In this document: positions 17,901 through 23,098 of the stretch, in pieces
How positions within the stretch are numbered: position 1 is the stretch's first letter
Layout: each line of letters starts with the position of its first letter
Assembly (NCBI GenBank): GCA_946647055.1
Contig: CAMPCT010000012.1
Location: 1 to 23,098 of the forward strand
Length of the DNA stretch: 23,098 bases
Source: an uncultured Atopobium sp.
Lineage (GTDB): Bacteria; Actinomycetota; Coriobacteriia; Coriobacteriales; Atopobiaceae
Reading direction: 5' to 3'
Made by a program: the position numbers and the translations under genes
Notes under the pieces: model-generated
What the model was told of the DNA's origin: nothing
The model's database searches: none
What the model saw: only the letters and a program-made list of their open reading frames with translations

Positions 17901-20900
17901 CGACAACTCCAATGGCAACGTGGCGGGCACCTACAGGAAGGTGAAGCACCCCAAGGCCGCCGAGCTCTCCACCTACTACGAGAGGAACAAGACCCCGTAC
18001 GTCCAGACCGAGGACACCACGCTCGTCTCCGGCAAGGACTACTACGCCCAGGTCGACCCCAACACCGAGGCCAACAAGGCCATCTACGCCAAGCTCGCAG
18101 GCACCGACCTGCGCGAGGACCTCGAGGGCGACGGCCAGCACCACACCGACGAGGGCGTCGACGGCAGCGATCTCTCGGACGTCACGTTCTTCGAGGTCGA
18201 GGAGCCCGACAACAAGAGCATCGGCACCTACTACGAGCTGGTCAACGGCTCCTACGTCGAGACCTCCGACCTCGTGGTCGACCCCAGCAAGACCTACTAC
18301 GTCGCGCGGAACAACGCGACGCTGAACACCACCGTCACGTCCACCGCGGGCAAGTCCGCCACAGCCACCGACCTTGGCGAGACCGACGTTCCCGTCATCA
18401 ACGGCGAGGACACCGTCCGTGCCTTCGTCGCCACGGGCGCCACGGTCAATGCCAACAACATCACGATCGAGGCCAAGAGCCACCTGCTCCTCGACCTCAT
18501 GGCCTTCACCGTCTCCGGCGGCACCGTGGCCGTCTGCCCGACCGTCGCCGTGGGCATCACCTACGCCAACGTCGCGGCCTACGTCGAGGACGACGCCACG
18601 CTCGTCGCCACGGGCGACGTGCAGGTCACCTCGTGGACCGGCTCCACCAAGGTCCTCGCGCCGGAGAACTCCGACGAGGCCGCGCGCAACAAGGCGTTCA
18701 GCGACCAGGTCTCGGCTGGCGCCGAGGAAGGCGCTGACCTCGGCAACGTGGGCAATGCCTTCAACGGCCGCAGCGTCCGCGTCGTGGCCGCCTCCGGTGG
18801 CGGCGGCGCCGTGGCGGTCGCCCCGGTCGTCGCCTACCTGGGCCTCGACAGCAACTCCTACGCCTTCATCGCCGGCACCGTCGACAATGCGGCCAGCGTC
18901 CTCGTCAAGGCCGAGACGCACTACCCGGTCGCGGCGGCTGCGACCTTTGGCCTCTCCGGCGGAGCGGTGGCCGTCACCGCCTCGGCGGCAGTCGTCGTGA
19001 GCAACGGCATGGTCTATGCCGGCATCGTCGGCCCAGCCGTGGTCAAGAACGTCTCCGGCACGGTGTCCGTCAAGTCCGACACCACCTTCGACGCGACGAC
19101 CTTCGCGGCGAGCCTCGCGGGCGGTGCCATCGCCGTCAACGGCTCGACCTCCATCGCCGGCGACCACATGACCGTCCACACCTTCGTGGGCAAGGCGGCC
19201 AAGCTCGAGAACGTCGGCACGCTTGACGTCGAGGCCAAGGCGAACGTCACCTCGCACGCCAACATCATCGGCGCCTCTGCCGGCGCCATCGCCGTCAAGA
19301 TCGGCGTCGCGGTGGCCACCATGGAGCCGACCATCCTCACCTACGTGGGCACGACCCCGATCGTGACCGGCAAGGTCACCGAAGCCATCGTCGGCGCGGG
19401 TGGCACCAAGAGCCCCGCTACGGTGGGCAACCTGATCATCAAGAACGACGTCGACACCAAGGGCGAGGTCCTCACGCTCGGCGTCAGCGCAGGCGCCATC
19501 TCGGTGGGCACCAACGTGCTCGTCGTCAGCAATGACACGCTGGCCCGCGCCGGCATCTTTGGCAAGGACGTCACCGTCACCGGAGCGACCACCATCGACG
19601 CCGGATTCTCCGCCAAGTCTGACACCCAGCTGCTCGCCGTCAACGCGGGTGCCATCGCGGTGGGCGTGAACGTCTTCGTCGCGAACCTCACCGCCGACAA
19701 CCGCGCGGTCGTCGACACCACGGGCGCCACGGTCACCACCGGCTCGCTCGCGGCCTACGCGGGACGCAGCAACAACGTCAACGTCACGCAGGCCAAGGCC
19801 ACGGGCATCGGCTCCACCACCGCGGCCATCGCGGTCACCGTCAACGTCGCCTACGCAGACAACTCGACGGTCAACAACGCCGAGGTCCTGGGCACGGGCA
19901 AGCTCGCCGTCACCGGCGGCGCCCTCACCGTCGAGGCCAATGGCAGGGCCACGGCCGAGTCCCGCATGGGCGCCGGCGTCGTGACCGTCTCCGGGGCGGA
20001 GGTCGTCTCGAACAACTCGTTCGCCTACCTGGACGCCACGCAGGAGGCCAAGCTCGAGAACGCCACCATCACCACGAACGGCGGTGCCGTGCGCATCGCG
20101 TCGAACTTCAACGTCCCCACCACGTCCGGCTCCGACGTCACCAACTACGGTGCCATCTCCAAGATCGGCGTCAACGGCGGCGGCAAGGACGAGGAGGGCG
20201 AGGCCGTCAGGATCACGCTCATTGGCATCAAGGTGTCGGTGGGCAAGGCCAGGATGGACGCCACCGTGCGCGCCATCGCCGACAACGTCACGCTCGACAC
20301 GAGCCGGACCTCCGGCAGCGGTGCCAGGGGCGCCGTGGACGTCCTGGTGAACGCGCACTCCTACGCGGTTGCGGACACGCTCGCGCCGACGGTCAACATC
20401 GCGCTCGTCGATGTGGGCGTCGCCGACACCCGCTCCGAGGCCAAGGGCACCTTCGAGGCCAACCTCGGCCTCAAGGGCACCAACAAGACCGGCGCGACGA
20501 TGGTCTCGACCGAGTATGACTCCTACTCCTTCGCGGCCAACGGCCCGCTCGGCGGCCTGTCGGTCTCCGTCATCAGCTCGGTCACCAACGTCGCGCGCTC
20601 CACCACGGGCACCACCGCAAAGGCGGGGCTCACGGGCACCGGCACGCTCGACGTGACGGGTTCGCTCAACATCATCGCGACCGGCGGCTCGAACGCCGAG
20701 ACCCAGGGCCGCACGCCCAAGGTCGACATCAGCGGCTTCAAGGTCGCGGTCAACGACGTCAAGGCCACGCAGGGCGTGACCCAGGAGGCCTTCAGCACCT
20801 TCGCGGGAACGCTCACCACCTCCGGCCTCATCAACGTCACCTCCACGCTCGGCACGCGTGACAACCCCATCGACGCCACCGCCACGGTGGGCTCCTCCGC

Positions 20901-23098
20901 CGGCGCCAGCATCAGCCTCCTCGGCGTGACGGTCAACACCGCCGTTGCCGACAGCTCGTCGACCAACAACGCGTACGTGACCGGAACCGGAAGCGCGTCC
21001 ACGAAGTACGAGGCCAGCAACATCACCGTCTTCGCCAGCACGTTTGCAAAGTCCCACGCATATGCCAAGACGGCACTCGCGGTCTCGCTCGCCACGAACG
21101 GCGACCTTGACGCGCACGCGTACTCCACCGACGAGGTCCACTCCTACGCCTCCGGCCTGACCCTCGACGCGACGCAGGACGTCACGATCAGCGGATACGC
21201 CAACGCCGACGTCATCGCGTCCGTCGAGACCAAGGGAGCCGTTACCGGCACCGCGATCTCCGTCCTCCGCTCGTATGCGGACATGGGCACCGAGAACAAG
21301 GCACAGACCGTCGACGCCTCCATCGACGAGAACACGGTCGTCATCGCGGGTCGCGACGTGATGCTCACCGCCAAGAACTACGGCAACGCGGAGGGCAAGG
21401 TCGACGGAGGCTCCACTATCTCGATCGTCGGCACGATCGACGCCAAGTTCGGGACCTACGCCAACTTCAAGACAGAGATCGGCGTTGGGGACGGCGCCAA
21501 GGTCAAGGCCGGCGGCAACGTCCTCATGAACGCGGACTCCAAGCCCATGCTCACCTCCAACGCGAAGGCCAGCAGCCTGGGCATCATCGTCTCGACCGCC
21601 AACACCTACGCCAACTCCACGGCAGACCTCGAGACCAACGCGACGATAGGCAAGGGCGCCGAGATTGCCGCCGACGGTGGCGTGAGCATCTTCGCCGGCG
21701 CCAGCATGGGCCAGTCGTCCATCTCGTCCGCGGACTCCAAGGGCTTCGTGGGCCAGGACGCGCTCAAGTCCGAGCTCACCATCAACCGCACCGTCACCAC
21801 CACCATTGGTGCCGGCTCCAAGATCTCGGCCGACTTCGGCAACGTCGACATCCACTCCACCGCAGGCATCGACGACTACATCGTCACCGAGTCGAGCGCC
21901 TACGCGGGCGGCTTCGTGGGCATCGCCACCGTCACGACGAAGTCCACGATCGACTCCCAGGCCATCACGAACATCGAAGAGGGCGTCGTCATCGAGGACA
22001 CCTTCGGCGAGGTGAGCATCTACTCCGACTCGTCCATGAAGTACTTCTACAACAACGCGTACGCCAACGCCTCGGCTGGGGGCGTGAGGCCGGATTCCAG
22101 CTCCACGACCAACCTGACGCTCAAGAGCATCCTCAACCTGGGCGAGTCCTCGATACCGTGGGGCGAGGATGGGGACACGGCGGTCAAGGAGACGAAGGAG
22201 ACCGCCTACATCACGGGCGCCCACGTGAGGATCGAGACGATCAACAGCACGCTCAAGTTCGTCGACAAGACCTACTCTCGCGGCAAGGCAATCGCCGGCA
22301 ACGTCGACGCGAAGAACAGGGTCACCCTTACCGTCGATGACGCCACCACGGTGCGCAACGCCGTCATCCGTGGATACGACACGGTCAAGGTGCAGTCGGT
22401 CATCGACCCGACCTACACCGCCGCCGGCGAGGGGTCGAACGGCAACAACGTGTACGTGCGCTCCTACGTGTCCATCTCCGCGGTCGGCGACGCCGACGCC
22501 AAGGCCTATATCGTCGAGGACTCCGCGCTCAACGCCACGGTCGACATGAAGGGCACCACCATCTATGGCGCCGACGTCGACGTCCTCTCCAGGAACAGGC
22601 TGAGCTACCAGGCGAGCTCCGACGGCTACCGTTCGTCCCTGCTCGCGAGCCTCGGCAGGTACACGAGCCTTCCCGACTCCGCCAACGTCACCTCGACGGT
22701 CGATCTGAAGGCCAACAAGTACTACATCGGCGACGCGGCGGCCGGCATCGTGATCGACATCGCCGGCACGGACGACGTGCCCGTGGTACGTGCCGTTGGC
22801 CTGCGCGGCGAGCGCAAGATCTGGACCGTCGTGAAGGGCGAGGGCGGCAACGTGCGCTTTGGCAGCATCGCCAACCCGCTTAAGGGCACGCTCGATGCCA
22901 AGACGGACCGCCTTGGCTGGACCAACACGGTTGCCATCGACGCATCCAGCGTCTACGACCAGAACATGATTCCGTACGTGAAGGTCACCAACCGCACCAA
23001 CCTCGACGTCTACCTCGGCTCCATCACCGTCGAGAACGTCAACTACCTCAACCCCTCCGTCAACGGGAAGAGTATCTCCAATGCCAACAAGACCGGCC
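5803..23098 (+). CDS. Giant secreted filamentous-adhesin-like repeat protein (3' end beyond window)
   Basis: Reading from ATG 5803 the frame stays open for 5,765 codons with no stop and runs off the window, so the protein exceeds about 570 kDa. Order of parts by residue: signal peptide 1-42; Pro/Ala/Asp repeats 87-206; N-terminal beta domain with RTX-like turns about 207-510; beta-rich region to about 930; Ser/Thr/Pro linker about 1027-1056; Gly/Thr-rich beta domain about 1147-1606; Ser run 1909-1928; helical island about 2075-2243; Gly/Ala/Val beta repeats through most of 2247-5290 with a Tyr-rich interruption about 4005-4170; and a different tail from about 5293. Cysteines are few and I saw none after residue 4247. 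Composition and periodicity fit a beta-solenoid surface adhesin; leukotoxin/LktA-type filamentous adhesins are the closest style I know. Ligand and anchoring mode are not visible. Confidence 0.93.
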   Translation, partial: MSDATMRNESGSLRGRLLLSLALFVTLAVAGLMLAPPTLAFAEENEVVPSVAPSEVTTVGENAVSTEDPLVSTVPVESAAPATTPADSPAPSATPASEPAPVVAPADDPAPAAAPVNDPAPAAAPADDPAPAAAPADDPAPAAAPADDPAPAAAPVDDAEPTAAPTDDTEPAAAPTDDAEPTAAPAEGDEPAAAPAEGTEPVGADPTPTPTPYTTGEVPAGSAYIEEVGETTLYNNSNKDNAIQQAINAALLKASGSAFEGNSLTVVVKDGTYEGSIVVQKAYTDANGNARTYNLRQGFILYIRSSAVLGKEGAALAEGGLGANVAATLTVLDGINVDVAGLYFSNANAITVTGSTSFAFAGTSGNDNAKFTLTDVAAPTIQLGSGDDIAAITLKQSKNSPQHVSVDGGAGDDQITLDIQTTKGTEVPEGSVVPPEYSVIEVDGGDGNDQITAKGAQGSAKCKVTFNGGAGDDLITLDATLQGIANNTDDFIVDGGTGADRVHLTGKIYSDTEHNVYGISGNAESLSLKTAKDVTDDKGKTTVSVLNLRFANIEAYTDDLSGKKVVTLDTDNNGKIRYTAALESFVTYALNVKGTATSSGQGILYSAVFTDTSNVFLSTLKLTCDQIRYVFAPALNVLAESVKIYVGAPEGTNSQTLASSLGVEKLGIFARNVILRGKDDDTNFTITVPVSEVVDQDDIVIDLSCFNFVCDGNVTIAKDAVVEASEFVSLEASSEQTHGMLPIPQINVVTVKVGNAGIDVKGTVRAGASVSMTTNGIITITCDGSTLGSPIALAVAVMDNHIELDGATIESLGSVIMRATTQVMENVVSTTGLIPISLAVNVGVSYTTIDIHDSTITAEGVVDARATSTLVQQAISSMPKGNAAKYESGGFFAVNVAVHEAEAIVTGSTNITAGGDVRAIASSTDKATAKAVSGTVTTSTTTATSDQTKKFTIAQITKLVPTLIDKVLAGLKGAAGVGGNKISGGIDAAKGGLDQPGAGGNEGESSEDSGKSVTKVFDTATNSAKDPKETSESSTPDPSTPDPSNPDSSSTTPQATGSQFHVVGAAAITVIINSADAHVDTTGTIQADGNLVLDSSTTTIATTISDASTITKTKFGKKKNKTLEDDQTQITVKPEDVKKLEEPTDGYTIIIKGGTYHPTNAKIDVQGDAGSKVTNVGGKVTPGTKGEIIIEGGTTTFEGVGIDMNSSPAGSITWTGDAGNASDYITFQNAGTTLISTGVSDNTYKNGTAKIMGGSLVVKKGRVYIYDGTLVVSGGQVILGSSTDASGNETPGSLTFTYNEATSTYTITGSKYGIKSATGDLTITSGDRGEVKRHGNNYSQTADAIVITVQNMGQIERIGGEYTADETGSFTGSGCQVTNTSSLSTQKGIKLEDGDVAVDVTPNSGLAVRDMKDKSGNGVKVTFNPASGTGENATPASSISLTSSTAKPTYILPNGATFTISDNATFSAHGGRMSTGSTTGASYIKFENDPDSHFKPLTVYIEGTFTFQLTGTFKGDIDFADVTFERRGESQTGNFTLSGATTTFTDATFTVTNGRIAVTGNAELVRNEGTHTFTLKGDLVKILCGDLNVSATNQGSSIVIAGGTMDPTTKPANMQTTSLGAAVSVVVIDHESTAYVSGQSTVVSNGLVINARTPMASSDAQSHAGFTNGDNTIAGAITVQVNGFDTEAYVEEGADVTLGTGPLTVAASAKTYTKTVADANAAAKATSSNTTTTNTSSSSGGVGVGAGIAVDVTGIDTIASIADNTVTAPQALASITVAAAQSGNATVTGKAGSAGGTSVTPALALGVTGSTVEAYIGEGDTLVATGDATVSASNSITRIFNSDAAAAGSSVGLGGAFGITILNDSATAKLKRSIKSRNLSVTATGVQRTTVTVKAGAAGNAKKTSDSGSSSSSSSSSSSSSSSSSSSSGGSEGEQQTSSDQQADQALSSGKALGALTGTKGLAGGATDSLTANRQTAQTSEGSVSIAAAFGLAINHNDTLAEIADGLVIETTGDVAVIAYSDTDSKVVANASVTHSRVGVGAGVAINIVSGDTNAAIGDSTVNAGGAVTVLAAQLDDSKKKVDGDQDILNLFVEYMTKMAQQITDDFLNGVGLTGFSSLIHGTLMEKLEARWENFPQTLASHKAEIAKALGGAVFNVIGQKLGVPGSLFNLQSFGADVDKLIESIAADAVSDLFDLGKMKTFFTGDISGIIKICNTVVNKTLSDIRNGLFGFICKVFGQGEAAPASTITTWAIAGAGASNVGIAGSVAIAVTDLETSATIANHNGTSRDDDVTAGGIVTVAAESATTFDTVATAAVMDENSGTPDKNKDADSKADKGTSTSTKPDGTNSSTGAPGGSTPSNSTQPGGSGASNSDSGKSVGAGAGFAMVYGTLDTTATIGENRVVKAGALDLHATATNKAETFAVAGTDPLEDSSEPKDIALDAAVALNIVDATTKATFPASGTLVTTGCDIEVGKDDQAHLEFTDNPVYIGEKGYGVAIYAKTNSATLSKASGFACGGDTAVGAAVAVNIPASDTVASFSGTGSSTGKVLVNAFEHSEDEAVGTATAIGADLQRYLTKFHQGLMDIDTFCNKIANGDVTLSDPSKKKGDNKTKDNIDNKLDQNKNSNEHADGSVTDLGGMGAESGASLSTNILKTQDIKTEEKAPSSEATTTVANNTNKTANPETASETSGAGEGNQSSKKVMVAAAIGANITNHKAIAQLVGTFTAAGFDVDATNQANYRTYATGAAATGEGATASIGAAVAVGVNNNQTIATLGIVENNPAVVRPVVHPANITTAGDVNVRSTYTQNMDGVFAGLLGAQTIAGAASGSGSTATVAGAVSVLVSNSKTCATVVEGSTIDAGGNVTVKAYDKSKLAVRAGALMASGGSTVGVGASFALVYGNNVVRANVGDGCTIQANDLVVNAEKVMVTFSDYAIGKDWSDLYTIKPSVKKGTQPDPRVTEAKDQSLITLTEEYDPATGKKKYTVKLNVDTDTVLGAIDLLNFLSSTNYYVEAIAGAVQTGGDSTFNAAGSFAFVFANNTIEALIGDGCTIDLARDLKVEAVSGSNVRMIAGAFSVSSAKVGAGASVTVFADKGTTTAAVGTNDNTGDATTVDAGGSVIVSAHGSQPDPEFNGTYKKTDDTEVKNGKTYYVRTGAGIGGDPYVYTKIANPTGNPAASGFYEVEEGSYETSNVMVISVAPGITTSGNAGVGLVVPIIVMENTYKAEVADNVTVEAGGDVIVTAQNDAKLLPISFSVGAGEQAGVGGTVQALVQKTETIARVGKSATLVAANGLARVAASSTEFMVNVLASAAASTKVSVAAVINACITRSVTNAIVDEGAYVKANKDVSVTADSESFMVAVSVSLAGSSQTAAGAVVNVFVFDREVKAIVGKGAQLISETGDVLVDAKAKDYTVIVTVGGAASGNAALSGTIPVIVSTNRIGAIIGTYRDAQGRNKQILDAAGTELHAAGSIGVLADYDTKQYVAAGGFAGGSAAVGATVLTTVINNEVLALVGFGAVVNAGGLGNGITVKNREARRKGVSVSATSNETFLAVAISGAGGDNVAVAGVVNTGVFSNVVHAIIYGGGTVTANSDDSEGDLGISAASNSNIYMVAGSLDGAGTAGVGATVTVFTYDKDVVASANAHATGTINARNVEVKAGDTHVVDDLTEGGETDSSKTSDRLYLFAVSISGAGTAAVGAGATVLYFDNSNVAELGGTVIATGDVTVRAENDSHLINANGAVAGSGTGSVTGVVAVTYFRTSTIARIVEGSVVRGPAREYAGNVSVTAESKERVDADVVGITGSGTAAVSGTVAVVITNVTVKAHVGTEDGDATPTASTIKGASLKVIANDDFTMLGIAGTAAIGTAGVGVTAVIAKTSNTVEAYVGRLTNVMCLGDVDVKALGNRDVQMYLATVSGGTVGVGVTVLVTVVGGKLDQDSHDALFETQEPAPKLDEEGNEIEQTEAIGDADGEVTFFDPDKLWDDLLESLLLEDYVYEKVKTPVAADLATYYEYTGDYFETTDTEVDPNKVYYYLDNSNGNVAGTYRKVKHPKAAELSTYYERNKTPYVQTEDTTLVSGKDYYAQVDPNTEANKAIYAKLAGTDLREDLEGDGQHHTDEGVDGSDLSDVTFFEVEEPDNKSIGTYYELVNGSYVETSDLVVDPSKTYYVARNNATLNTTVTSTAGKSATATDLGETDVPVINGEDTVRAFVATGATVNANNITIEAKSHLLLDLMAFTVSGGTVAVCPTVAVGITYANVAAYVEDDATLVATGDVQVTSWTGSTKVLAPENSDEAARNKAFSDQVSAGAEEGADLGNVGNAFNGRSVRVVAASGGGGAVAVAPVVAYLGLDSNSYAFIAGTVDNAASVLVKAETHYPVAAAATFGLSGGAVAVTASAAVVVSNGMVYAGIVGPAVVKNVSGTVSVKSDTTFDATTFAASLAGGAIAVNGSTSIAGDHMTVHTFVGKAAKLENVGTLDVEAKANVTSHANIIGASAGAIAVKIGVAVATMEPTILTYVGTTPIVTGKVTEAIVGAGGTKSPATVGNLIIKNDVDTKGEVLTLGVSAGAISVGTNVLVVSNDTLARAGIFGKDVTVTGATTIDAGFSAKSDTQLLAVNAGAIAVGVNVFVANLTADNRAVVDTTGATVTTGSLAAYAGRSNNVNVTQAKATGIGSTTAAIAVTVNVAYADNSTVNNAEVLGTGKLAVTGGALTVEANGRATAESRMGAGVVTVSGAEVVSNNSFAYLDATQEAKLENATITTNGGAVRIASNFNVPTTSGSDVTNYGAISKIGVNGGGKDEEGEAVRITLIGIKVSVGKARMDATVRAIADNVTLDTSRTSGSGARGAVDVLVNAHSYAVADTLAPTVNIALVDVGVADTRSEAKGTFEANLGLKGTNKTGATMVSTEYDSYSFAANGPLGGLSVSVISSVTNVARSTTGTTAKAGLTGTGTLDVTGSLNIIATGGSNAETQGRTPKVDISGFKVAVNDVKATQGVTQEAFSTFAGTLTTSGLINVTSTLGTRDNPIDATATVGSSAGASISLLGVTVNTAVADSSSTNNAYVTGTGSASTKYEASNITVFASTFAKSHAYAKTALAVSLATNGDLDAHAYSTDEVHSYASGLTLDATQDVTISGYANADVIASVETKGAVTGTAISVLRSYADMGTENKAQTVDASIDENTVVIAGRDVMLTAKNYGNAEGKVDGGSTISIVGTIDAKFGTYANFKTEIGVGDGAKVKAGGNVLMNADSKPMLTSNAKASSLGIIVSTANTYANSTADLETNATIGKGAEIAADGGVSIFAGASMGQSSISSADSKGFVGQDALKSELTINRTVTTTIGAGSKISADFGNVDIHSTAGIDDYIVTESSAYAGGFVGIATVTTKSTIDSQAITNIEEGVVIEDTFGEVSIYSDSSMKYFYNNAYANASAGGVRPDSSSTTNLTLKSILNLGESSIPWGEDGDTAVKETKETAYITGAHVRIETINSTLKFVDKTYSRGKAIAGNVDAKNRVTLTVDDATTVRNAVIRGYDTVKVQSVIDPTYTAAGEGSNGNNVYVRSYVSISAVGDADAKAYIVEDSALNATVDMKGTTIYGADVDVLSRNRLSYQASSDGYRSSLLASLGRYTSLPDSANVTSTVDLKANKYYIGDAAAGIVIDIAGTDDVPVVRAVGLRGERKIWTVVKGEGGNVRFGSIANPLKGTLDAKTDRLGWTNTVAIDASSVYDQNMIPYVKVTNRTNLDVYLGSITVENVNYLNPSVNGKSISNANKTG
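6061..6420 (+). repeat. Tandem 30-bp Pro/Ala/Asp-rich repeats (12 degenerate units)
   Basis: Ten-residue units of the form DDPAPAAAPA run in register from residue 87 to 206, drifting to DDAEPTAAPT and EGDEPAAAPA toward the end. At DNA level the pair of units at 6151-6210 is repeated at 6211-6270 with only two differences in 60 bases, a sign of recent duplication. Such Pro/Ala/acidic stretches act as extended stalks or wall-spanning spacers in Gram-positive surface proteins; here it is N-terminal, just after the signal peptide. Confidence 0.92.
6949..7308 (+). other. RTX-like calcium-binding turns in the giant protein
   Basis: Five glycine/aspartate turns occur within 120 residues: GSGDDIA (384), GGAGDDQI (408), GGDGNDQI (444), GGAGDDLI (468) and GGTGADRV (495). 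Four match the GGxGxDxxU core of RTX repeats, which bind Ca2+ in parallel beta-rolls. They are not in a tight 9-residue tandem but separated by beta-strand segments of 16-28 residues, so they may cap or stabilise turns of a beta-helix rather than form a full RTX roll. Confidence 0.65.
8881..8970 (+). other. Ser/Thr/Pro linker in the giant protein
   Basis: Residues 1027-1056 form a low-complexity hinge with repeated STPDP-like units (DPSTPDPSNPDSSSTTP). It separates the N-terminal beta region and a short amphipathic stretch (residues about 947-985) from the next beta domain. Confidence 0.75.
9241..10620 (+). other. Gly/Thr-rich beta domain distinct from the main repeats
   Basis: Residues about 1147-1606 are rich in short alternating strands with turns such as IKGGTY, IEGGTTTFEG, GGSLVVKKGRVYIYDG, VSGGQVILG and IAGGTMD. 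This GGxxxF/V pattern resembles right-handed parallel beta-helix (pectin-lyase-like) proteins and lacks the AVGA-type repeats seen later. It is probably a separate globular or helical head domain; function unknown. Confidence 0.6.
11527..11586 (+). repeat. Run of 20 consecutive serine codons
   Basis: Twenty serines in a row (residues 1909-1928) are encoded by a mixture of AGC, TCG, AGT, TCA and TCC codons, flanked by Gly and an acidic/Gln-rich stretch. It is a flexible linker and a possible O-glycosylation site. The AGC-rich DNA could slip during replication, although the mixed codons reduce that. Confidence 0.93.
12022..12531 (+). other. Alpha-helical island inside the beta-repeat protein
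   Basis: Residues about 2074-2243 break the beta pattern. They contain long amphipathic helices such as DILNLFVEYMTKMAQQI, LMEKLEARWENF, DKLIESIAADAVSDLF and NKTLSDIRNGLFGFICKVF, with charged, Leu/Phe/Ile-rich spacing and almost none of the AVGA repeats. Two Cys are present. It could be an inserted functional domain or a helical spacer; I do not recognise a family. Confidence 0.65.
12766..12933 (+). other. Charged/Ser/Pro/Gly linker in the giant protein
   Basis: Residues about 2322-2364 are low complexity: Lys/Asp-rich first (KNKDADSKADKG), then GAPGGSTPSNSTQPGG. A second charged linker of similar style (KKKGDNKTKDNIDNK and onward) lies at about 13612-13900. They separate successive blocks of the beta repeats. 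Confidence 0.7.
15202..15375 (+). repeat. Tyr-rich module, first copy
   Basis: Residues about 3134-3191 contain GTYKKTDDTEVKNGKTYY and then GFYEVEEGSYETSNV. This matches the Tyr-rich modules at 17815-18312 and interrupts the beta repeats. Confidence 0.6.
16543..16617 (+). other. Local rare-codon patch in the giant gene
   Basis: Within a gene that uses GC-ending codons almost throughout, this short stretch has two ATA, one TTA (16597, the only in-frame TTA I noticed), TAT, AGT, GGA, GAT and TCT codons. The protein remains in frame and in style. It may be a small recombination seam or a translational pause site. Confidence 0.55.
17815..18312 (+). repeat. Tyr-rich modules, three further copies
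   Basis: Residues about 4005-4170 hold three copies of a motif of the form TYYE-x-x-G-x-Y-x-x-T-x-DT-x-V-x-x-x-K-x-YY: TYYEYTGDYFETTDTEV (4008), TYYERNKTPYVQTEDTTL (4057) and TYYELVNGSYVETSDLVV (4142), each ending in a YY pair. They lie in an acidic, Tyr-rich segment that contrasts with the Gly/Ala/Val repeats on both sides. Similar wording occurs in some phage tail and surface proteins as I recall, but this is not checked. Confidence 0.65.
22681..23098 (+). other. Change of sequence style at the right edge of the giant protein
   Basis: From about residue 5627 the AVGA-type repeats stop. The sequence becomes more varied, with Trp, Arg, Pro and Tyr (GLRGERKIWTVVKGEGG, TDRLGWTNTVAIDASSVY, YLGSITVENVNYLNP). 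This probably starts a different domain that continues beyond the window; anchoring signals, if any, lie there. Confidence 0.5.

Noticed and set aside
16597..22224. 1,875-codon minus-strand open frame, with similar ones at 11581-16539 and 5950-8499
   Set aside because: They lie in exact codon register opposite the giant gene and their products are Gly/Val/Asp/Arg-rich with no domain. The plus frame has a signal peptide, repeats and typical codon use, so these are shadows.
5803..23098. Possible CRISPR array or insertion sequence within the repeats
   Set aside because: The repeats are in frame, degenerate at DNA level and lack spacers, transposase frames or terminal inverted repeats.

Overview
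The window is about 23 kb of GC-rich bacterial DNA with two parts. On the left are the last genes of an Rnf operon. On the right is a short regulatory and membrane gene cluster that leads directly into one enormous surface-protein gene. GC-rich codon use, a Rnf ferredoxin:NAD+ oxidoreductase, a PrsW-type protease and a giant secreted repeat protein with a Gram-positive-style signal peptide together suggest an anaerobic actinobacterium, perhaps a gut or oral Coriobacteriia member such as an Olsenella or Collinsella relative. That placement is an inference from gene content, not a match to a named genome.

Layout. Positions 1-1985 hold rnfE (5' end missing), rnfA and rnfB on the + strand. They are tightly packed and end at a strong intrinsic terminator (2022-2062). 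A convergent alpha/beta hydrolase gene lies on the - strand (2118-2858), with a U-less hairpin just past its stop. From a divergent intergenic region (2859-3009) a + strand series begins: a sigma-70-family sigma factor (3010-3594), a small two-helix membrane protein (3581-3892), a polytopic membrane protein (3901-4686), a PrsW-family intramembrane metalloprotease (4683-5324), a second small two-helix protein resembling the first (5442-5810), and the giant gene (5803 to the window end). Most junctions overlap by 4-14 nt or are separated by a few nt. The only real gap is 5325-5441.

The giant gene is open for 5,765 codons without a stop and runs off the window. Its product has a signal peptide, a 10-residue Pro/Ala/Asp repeat stalk, an N-terminal beta domain carrying RTX-like GGxGxD turns, several linkers (including 20 consecutive serines), an alpha-helical island, and then thousands of residues of degenerate 50-75-residue beta repeats. 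A Tyr-rich module interrupts these repeats. It looks like a filamentous adhesin or beta-solenoid surface protein.

Working model (inference): the sigma factor, the small membrane proteins and the PrsW protease form a signal-responsive regulated-proteolysis module dedicated to expressing or monitoring the giant adhesin. The coupling of sigma factor, PrsW and giant adhesin, with two related small membrane proteins of unknown role, is the most interesting part of the window.
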